From Thelephora terrestris (Eukaryota; Basidiomycota; Agaricomycetes; Thelephorales; Thelephoraceae), in assembly GCA_015956445.1 (NCBI GenBank), contig WIUZ02000009.1, positions 248,001 to 312,000 of the forward strand: 64,000 nucleotides of DNA, in the 5' to 3' direction. The position numbers were made by a program, and so were the translations under genes. The stretch's first letter is position 1; every line of letters begins with the position of its first letter. A model generated the notes under the pieces. The model saw only the letters and a program-made list of their open reading frames with translations, searched no databases and had not been told where the DNA came from. Shown here piece by piece: positions 58,023 through 64,000 of the stretch.

Positions 58023-60640
58023 ATGGGCGTCCACGGACTCTCGACGTACTTGAGAGAAAACAAGGCGTTGCTCTTCAAACAGTTGCGATTCGAGGCGTCA
58101 GACGAAAATCCTACGAACCTTGTGGTGGATGCTTGGTCGTGAGTCCCTCCGGGATGTTTCTGGGTGATTAACTTGACCCACGATCGCCCCTTTCTCGTCG
58201 TGCTCTTAGGTTCATCTACGAGCTTATCCACTGCAAAAAATTGGATTGGGTCTATGGAGGGGAATATGGCGAACTGTATAGGCTCATCGCCGTCGTGGTG
58301 AAGGCCTGGTTGGCGGTTGGGCTGAGACCACACTTTGTCTTTGATGGTGAGCGTGTATTAGATTCTAGTCATCTTGCGTGAACCGAACGTTTTTGCGCAT
58401 GTACAGGCCCCTCCCCCCCTCTCAAGTTCGGAACTGTGATATCACGGATGAGGGATAACATCGTCCGCAGATCCGAGCTTTTCTTCCGAACCTCACCACC
58501 TGCACGATCCCACCCCCGATTTCTCAACGAGAACAGGATTCTCCCCCCGCTAGTCTGCGTAACGTCCGTGGAAGCCCTCAAAGCGCTCGCGAAAGAGGGC
58601 CTTCCGATCGAGCTGTACTTTGCCGATGAGGAGGGGGACCCTTACTCGGTCGAGTTGGCGGGGAAGTTGAACGGATACGTTACCGGCACGGATTCTGACT
58701 TTGTCGTTCTCAATGCGGAAGGGTATAAAGGGTATATCCCCATGGACGATTTCCTTTGGGATACGTCGGCCCTGGGCGACTTCGCGCCTCAACCTGAGCC
58801 GGAGCCCGTGGACGATTTCCAGCCGATCAAACGAAAGAAGGGGAAAAAGCATTTCGAGGTCAACCACGGGATAATCCCGCCGCCGGTGGAAGACGTCTCG
58901 CGGATTTCGCTGACTTGCACGGTCATCTCTCCGGCGGTGTTGGCCTCTCACCTCGAACTTCCGATTTCGCTCTTACCTCTCCTCGGAGCGTTGGTCGGGA
59001 ACGACTTTTCTGCCTCCCCATCTGCAAGGTTTGGCAAACAATCGCTGTTCTTTGATAGGAAGGTTTCGTTGTCGCAGAGGATCACGCGGGTATCTAACAC
59101 CGTTCGCGATACGATTTCCAGTCCCGCACAGAACAAGGCCAAGAAACAGGAGGGATCAGATGGAGTCATTGACCTCATCCGCCGCGTCGTGCACACTTTA
59201 CTCTTACAAGGCGTCTCGAGTCTCGCTTTGGGTGAAGAACCTGCGATCATCGAGAAGATTGTGGAGTCGGCGCTACAGTATGCTTTGCCTGTCCGCGAGG
59301 ATGGCGCTTTACGGTCGCCCGGTCCTTCATGTCTCCTTGGGAACCCTGGGGACGTAAACCTCTACGGGAGAGAGAAAGGGAAGGCCGTTCGAAGACTGTA
59401 TCTGGACGGGTACCATGGTGGGAGCGTCTCTTCGAAAATGCTGGATCCCCTCCACACTGGGACGATGTGGCCGCGTCCTTTTTTGGAGCACCCGGAAAAG
59501 GAGGCCGTGCATCGGAGCATTGGTCGACCTATTAGAGAGTGGATATATGCTATACTGGATGATGGTGTGGGATTGCCGGTGCGGCCGGAGAAGGAAGAAG
59601 CCAAGGCGGAGAATGGGGCGGGCAAAGAGGAGGAAGGCGACGATGACGATGACGATGACGATGACGACGACGACGACAACGAGTTGATTGATGTTGTGGA
59701 GGAGAATTCGTCGGACGAGGATAGCGTCACCAAGGATCCTTTGGCTCCGCTGAAGGGTGCTCTGAGGCGGCTGAGCGGTGTCGAAACGCCTCAGTCGGAG
59801 ACGCCACCACCCGAGGTCAGGAAGAGAAAAGTCATCACAGAGTACGTCCGTCGCGGGCAACGTATCGATCTTGAAGACCTTCAAGTGGGGTTCCTCCCCG
59901 AGCTTCTGGAGGAGGTAGAGATCCCGCTCGAAGGACCGATTCAGCTGGCACCGGAATCCACCCGATTGCGCTTATTCTTGACGATAATCGACGCCGAGGA
60001 AGCTGCAGGGAAGTTGAGAGGCATTTCACCGGAACAGATCATACCCGCGTTGGCTGTCAGATGGGTTGTGTCAGTGTTGTACGACAGGACGTCGGAATCG
60101 GAGGGGAGTAAGGATCGGTTTGCGGAAAAGTGGACGAGGACAGAAGTCAAGGCGCTGTTGATGGCTTTCATTCGGCCTACCGTCTCGGTAGCTGAAAACG
60201 AGGATGGGGAAGTACCTTCATCCACTGCCACCGAAATCCTGGACAGACACGTGCAACTTATGGCGCAGGTGTTGGCGTCTTTAGAGGCCATCATCCTCTT
60301 GGCACAAGCGCTTCTGCTGGATTTCGACCGTCGAGTGCCCTTGAACCTCGTCGCTTCCTTCTCCGGGAAGAGATTCCACCAGCTTTTGAGCGACGGAAAC
60401 GCTACAAAGTCCTCTTCAGAAGAGCTGGACTCCCTCATGGACGTCGTCACCGCTGGACTTGACGCGGAGGCGTTCACGGACGAGGCTTACAAGAAACGAA
60501 AGGTGAGGAAGGAGCAACAGAAAGAGAAAAACTTACCTCAGGCTTTGCCAGCTGGAGCAAAGCTGAATGGGAAGGGTGGGTTTGCTGCAGGGGGGATGTT
60601 TGGTGTGCTTGCAAATGTTGGAGAGGACGATGACCTCTGA
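58023..60640 (+). CDS. Asteroid-type XPG/FEN-like nuclease-domain protein
   Basis: The start is ATG at 58023, with the classic MGVHGLSTYLRENKALLF N-terminus of the XPG fold. Exon 1 ends LVVDAWS, exon 2 is FIYELIHCKKLDWVYGGEYG with FVFDG, and exon 3 continues PPLKFGTVISRMRDN to the end. The asteroid-family block is ELYFADEEGDPYSVELAG with GYVTGTDSDFVVLNAEGYKG, which keeps the acidic residues expected of the XPG I region (E in DEEGDP, DSD). A run of Asp/Glu (about 59640-59700, GATGAC repeats) lies in the middle, followed by a helical C-terminal region. The product is about 830 residues. Asteroid proteins are linked to DNA repair or signalling in animals. The fungal role is not established. Confidence 0.88.
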
Positions 60641-60900
60641 AGAGCGACCTTTCGTCCCCATCTTCCCATTGGACCTTGTTACTTCCTTGGTCGCTGAGTT
60701 ATGTCTAATTGTAACCTGTTTTATCGAAGTGTATCATCTAGTGTTGTTGCTTCTGTATGAATGACTACAGAGGCGCCCTCCTGTGTCCTCCCGCCCTGAG
60801 CTTGAGGTCGGGTCCCGGCCAATGCCTTGATGGCAGGCCCAAAACATTCAACTCCGTTCGGCAATCTCCGTTTGTTGCTCCTCTCAACCACCACGCTCGG

Positions 60901-63505
60901 ATGCCCCGCCCCAGCCAGGAAGGTGGCCCTGACACAAAGGTGCATGAACATCTCACCGTCTCAAAGTCATTTCGCGCTGCCAATCTGCAACAAGCTCGTT
61001 CCATACTTGCCGACGAGGTCCCCTACTTGTTATGCCTTCCACTCAAAGAGATGTGGATATCGTATCCAGTAGATGAATCCGACCTGAAAAAGGCAAAGAA
61101 ATCCCTCATTCAGCAGGGACTGCTCTCCGACGAGCAGAAATGGTCCCCCACTGTCATCCGCGAGGAAAACTTCAACAGCAGGATAAATGGCTCCAACGAG
61201 ACACGCGTTTTCCAAGTCTTTTCACACATCTTCAATGTGATAATGTCTTCCCTTGCAAGTGGCGACAAACAGATGCCTGGATGTGTCGACAGGATGGTCC
61301 ACGCTGGCTCCATCGAACCAAAATCTGACCGGCAAAGTTCTCATAGACCGGATGCCTTCCTTATCGCTCACAGTCAGACATCCCCGAAGCCCACCGAGAG
61401 TGAAATGCGTTGGAGGGACGTAACTTGCCCTTTTGAGTATAAGTTCGGGAATGGTGACGCGACCGATGTATGTCACATTCTATTGTCTCCCGGGAGTGGC
61501 TAGGCTCATGGTATGCAGAACGACGTCAAAGCGCTGTGGAGCCTTCACCATATCATGCGCAGTGATCCTCGTCGTATCTTCTCATTTGGAGTCACCGTGC
61601 GCGGGACGGCATTCACCATCTGGTTGTTGTGCCGTGCTGCCCCTTTCCTCTTCGACCCTTTCGACTGGTTCAAGGTCAGTGCCACACGCAAATGACTTTG
61701 TTCGTTCCGCCTAATGTGACGTAGGACCCTGATTCCCTCATCCGGTTTTTCGTTCTCCTTGCCACCTCTTCAGCGACTGATCTTGGCTTTGACACCACTA
61801 TAAAGAGGGTCGGACCTGGCGATTTCAACCTCCAGTACGATATCGAAGGGTCCAAGTACAATTTCTCAAGGTTGCTTTATGACATCGGGGCTGACGCACC
61901 GTGCGGCCGGGGAACGTGGGTGTTTGAGGTGAAAATCGAAGGGGAAAATGAGGCGCGCGTCCTCAAGGACTGCTGGGTCGAGAATCGCGAGGGGAAGCAG
62001 ATGGAACACGAGATCGTTGCGGGAATCAGGGAAACCATGAAGCACGATGATTTCCACAGGCACTTCGTTAACATCTGTGGACATCTCAAAACGGAGACTT
62101 CTGGTTGGTTCCGCGAATTTTGCAACATCCTCAACGAAGGCACGTTCGAAGCGAAGGATAATTTCAGGCCCCAAGCACTCATCCTGATTCGTCCCAATTC
62201 GAAATCGATCTATGATCCTATGTCAACCGGGGGCTCCGTCCCGAATCAGAATCGCCACCCAGATATGTTAGCGCCCACCACACGGCCAGCCCCTGAGGTC
62301 CCTCCGCACTCTCGATTCCGCTACCAAGTTGTCTACCAAGAGGAGGGAACAACCCTCTATGGTGTGACCTCGTTGGAGAAGGCGTTCAAATACCTTGGAC
62401 AGACAGTGGACGGTATGCATCGACATTCAGTAAATCAGGGCGTTCTCTAAACTTTAATTCAGCGGCACAGTGCTTGCACGAAGCGGGGTGGGTACATAGG
62501 GATCTTAGCCCGGGAAACGTCATTGTGGTTGGAGACGTAGCGAAGATATCAGATCTGGAATTCGCGAAAAAGCGGGCAGCCCGAGACCTGGAGACGTTGA
62601 CAAGATCAGACGGCCTACCTAAACTCAACGCAAGCGACACTCGCACGGTGAGTCATGTTTTGACGCCTCGTGGGTCGAACTGAAACCTCGATTAGGGCAC
62701 CCTGCTTTTCACAGCAATTGAGGTCCAATTGGGCGCATATGAGTTCCGACAACCGGGAAAAAAACCGCTCCGACCTCTTGATGGCGGATCTTCCACCGAC
62801 CACCGGATCTTCCTTTACAACCCACTTCACGACTACGAATCCATCTGGTGGATGGCCGTCTGGTTCGTGTTCAACTCCAAAATCGATCTCAATGGATCAA
62901 CCAGGAGTGCGTCAGATTCCTTGCAGGAAACGTTACACAAAAACCGTAGTGGCACTTTCAGGTCTCCCGGTTTGTTTCAACAAGCCTGCAAGCGGCTCCC
63001 TGCAGAACTGGAGGACATTTGCCTTTGGTTAGACTGGATGAGGGAGACACTCTGTTCCGCTTATCATGAATTCGAAATGACTTTCGACGGCTCCGATATG
63101 CTGTCGGTCGTCGCGGATCTTAGAGAAGGCCTGGAGCGCATAGAGGGCCTTGCTAGGAACGTGAACACAGCACTCCCAGAGGTGCGCATGAACCGGACAA
63201 GGAATGAAGCCGATCAGGTTGTTCAATGCCTGGAGATCCGCGAGGAGCTGCTTGTCGATGATGGGGTGGAGGGGATGTCATCAGACGACAAGATGGAGGA
63301 GCTGCCGGTAGACTGTATGGTGGGGAGCGGAGGTGGACCATCATCACCAGGTGATGATCTGTTCATCAGTGGTCCGCCAACGGCAGAGCCCGGCACGGAA
63401 TTCGTGTTACACTCAAACAAGAGAATTCGGGACCCTGAGTCACCAGATCTCCGAGACCCCTCTCGGGCCGCAAAGTACAGGATCAAGCTCCCCGACGGCC
63501 CGTAG
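60901..63505 (+). CDS. FunK1 fungal-type protein kinase
   Basis: The start is taken as ATG at 60901 (MPRPSQEGGPDTKVHEHLTV); an in-frame ATG at 60757 would add 48 residues. The N-terminal FunK1 region includes SFRAANLQQARSILADEVPY and WRDVTCPFEYKFG. The kinase domain is split by introns and contains the catalytic loop WVHRDLSPGNVIVV (HRDxxxxN), then ISDLEFAK, where DLE replaces DFG. Later blocks are GTLLFTAIEVQLGAYEFRQP and HDYESIWWMAVWFVFNS, both typical of the family. A C-terminal acidic and Ser-rich tail ends KLPDGP at 63505. FunK1 kinases are much expanded in Agaricomycetes, and most have no known substrate. All key catalytic residues seen are kept, apart from the family-typical DLE change. 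Confidence 0.87.
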
Positions 63506-63682
63506 CTGTAGAATGGTGGAGGGTTTCACGAAAGAGAAATCTTTTGCTAGTAAAATCTGTGAGGCATGCGGCATTATGCGTACAAAAAATCATCATGGCG
63601 ATAATTGCGTGATTCTGCCCACAACCTATACGGTGGCCTATTTTGGGGAGTTGGCAACCGTGGGAAAGTCTAATCGCCTCAG

Positions 63683-64000
63683 ATGAAGGCGAAAACGCTG
63701 GACGTCGTCGACTCCGCCATCGATCCCAAGGAGTTCTTCACGAAGTATGTTCAGACGCGGACACCTGTCGTTATAAAAGGTCTCGTTCGAGATGAAGGGT
63801 TTCTGGCTTCCCGCTGGGTCTGTGTCCCTCCAGTATTGTTCTCTTCACATGCCCCAGAGACTCACGCAGACGTTTGGAAAAGACAGACCTGGAATACCTC
63901 TCTGAAAAAGCCGGTCACGTAAACGTCCAGGTCGAACCGATTCATCCGGGCTTGAAACAGTTCGGTACGGATGTCGAACGGATCGAGATGAAGTTTTCCG
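63683..64000 (+). CDS. JmjC/cupin-8-like oxygenase, 5' end only
   Basis: The start is ATG at 63683 (MKAKTLDVVDSAIDPKEFFT). It continues KYVQTRTPVVIKGLVRDEGF, the typical opening of JmjC/cupin-8 proteins (a residue block that ends ...TPVVIKG). After SRW an intron (donor GTCTGT) is predicted, with an acceptor near 63881, and then TDLEYLSEKAGHVNVQVEPI. The metal-binding HxD..H motif would lie further right, outside the window. Fe(II)/2-oxoglutarate oxygenase activity is inferred from the family only. Confidence 0.7.

Noticed and set aside
59640-59700. GATGAC repeat as a possible regulatory or satellite array
   Set aside because: It is in frame in the asteroid-type gene and encodes an Asp/Glu run, a common coding microsatellite.

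Overview
The window is nuclear DNA of a filamentous basidiomycete, most likely an Agaricomycete. Genes are split by many short introns of about 50-70 bases with GT..AG ends and CTNA-type branch sites. The gene families fit as well: an Agaricomycete coiled-coil family, expanded HSPA12-like Hsp70 ATPases, a fungal zinc-finger PARP-like protein, FunK1 kinase, flavin halogenase and asteroid nuclease. No strain or species can be named from sequence alone.

Region 1 (1-37,139) is a tandem accessory array. Its repeating module is a coiled-coil gene on the minus strand placed head to head with an Hsp70-like ATPase gene on the plus strand, separated by about 200-220 bases. Five such pairs are present (start-to-start gaps at 2167-2364, 6351-6558, 15952-16169, 29986-30198 and 34496-34710). 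There is also one Hsp70 gene with only a relic of a partner (19566-21968) and the tail of a further Hsp70 gene at the left edge. Two paralogous subtypes exist, and partners match by subtype. A retrotransposon fossil of the DIRS/Ngaro kind (core 9752-14165) sits between pairs 2 and 3. A zinc-finger PARP-like gene (22453-23951) lies inside the array. The block holding it was tandemly duplicated (period about 3.4 kb) and then rearranged, leaving coiled-coil, Hsp70 and PARP fragments, an inverted piece, and a copia-type fragment at the inversion edge.

Region 2 (37,534-53,757) holds ordinary and accessory metabolic or membrane genes: a TMEM184/OST-alpha (Hfl1-like) membrane protein with a very long proline-rich tail, several small signal-peptide membrane proteins, two paralogous short-chain dehydrogenases flanking an intron-bearing tRNA-Val(CAC), and a flavin-dependent halogenase. 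The two dehydrogenases and the halogenase could serve one small metabolite pathway, but no scaffold-building enzyme is visible.

Region 3 (54,022-64,000) looks like stable chromosome plus one expanded family: a microcephalin-like BRCT protein, an asteroid-type XPG nuclease-like protein, a FunK1 kinase and the start of a JmjC/cupin-like oxygenase.

The most unusual content is the paired coiled-coil/Hsp70 array. It has a fixed architecture, a shared bidirectional promoter with a repeated AGTGTGGC element, homogenised ATPase halves with diverged C-terminal halves, and nonsense codons in some coiled-coil members. It behaves like a birth-and-death repertoire of a two-gene module whose function is unknown.
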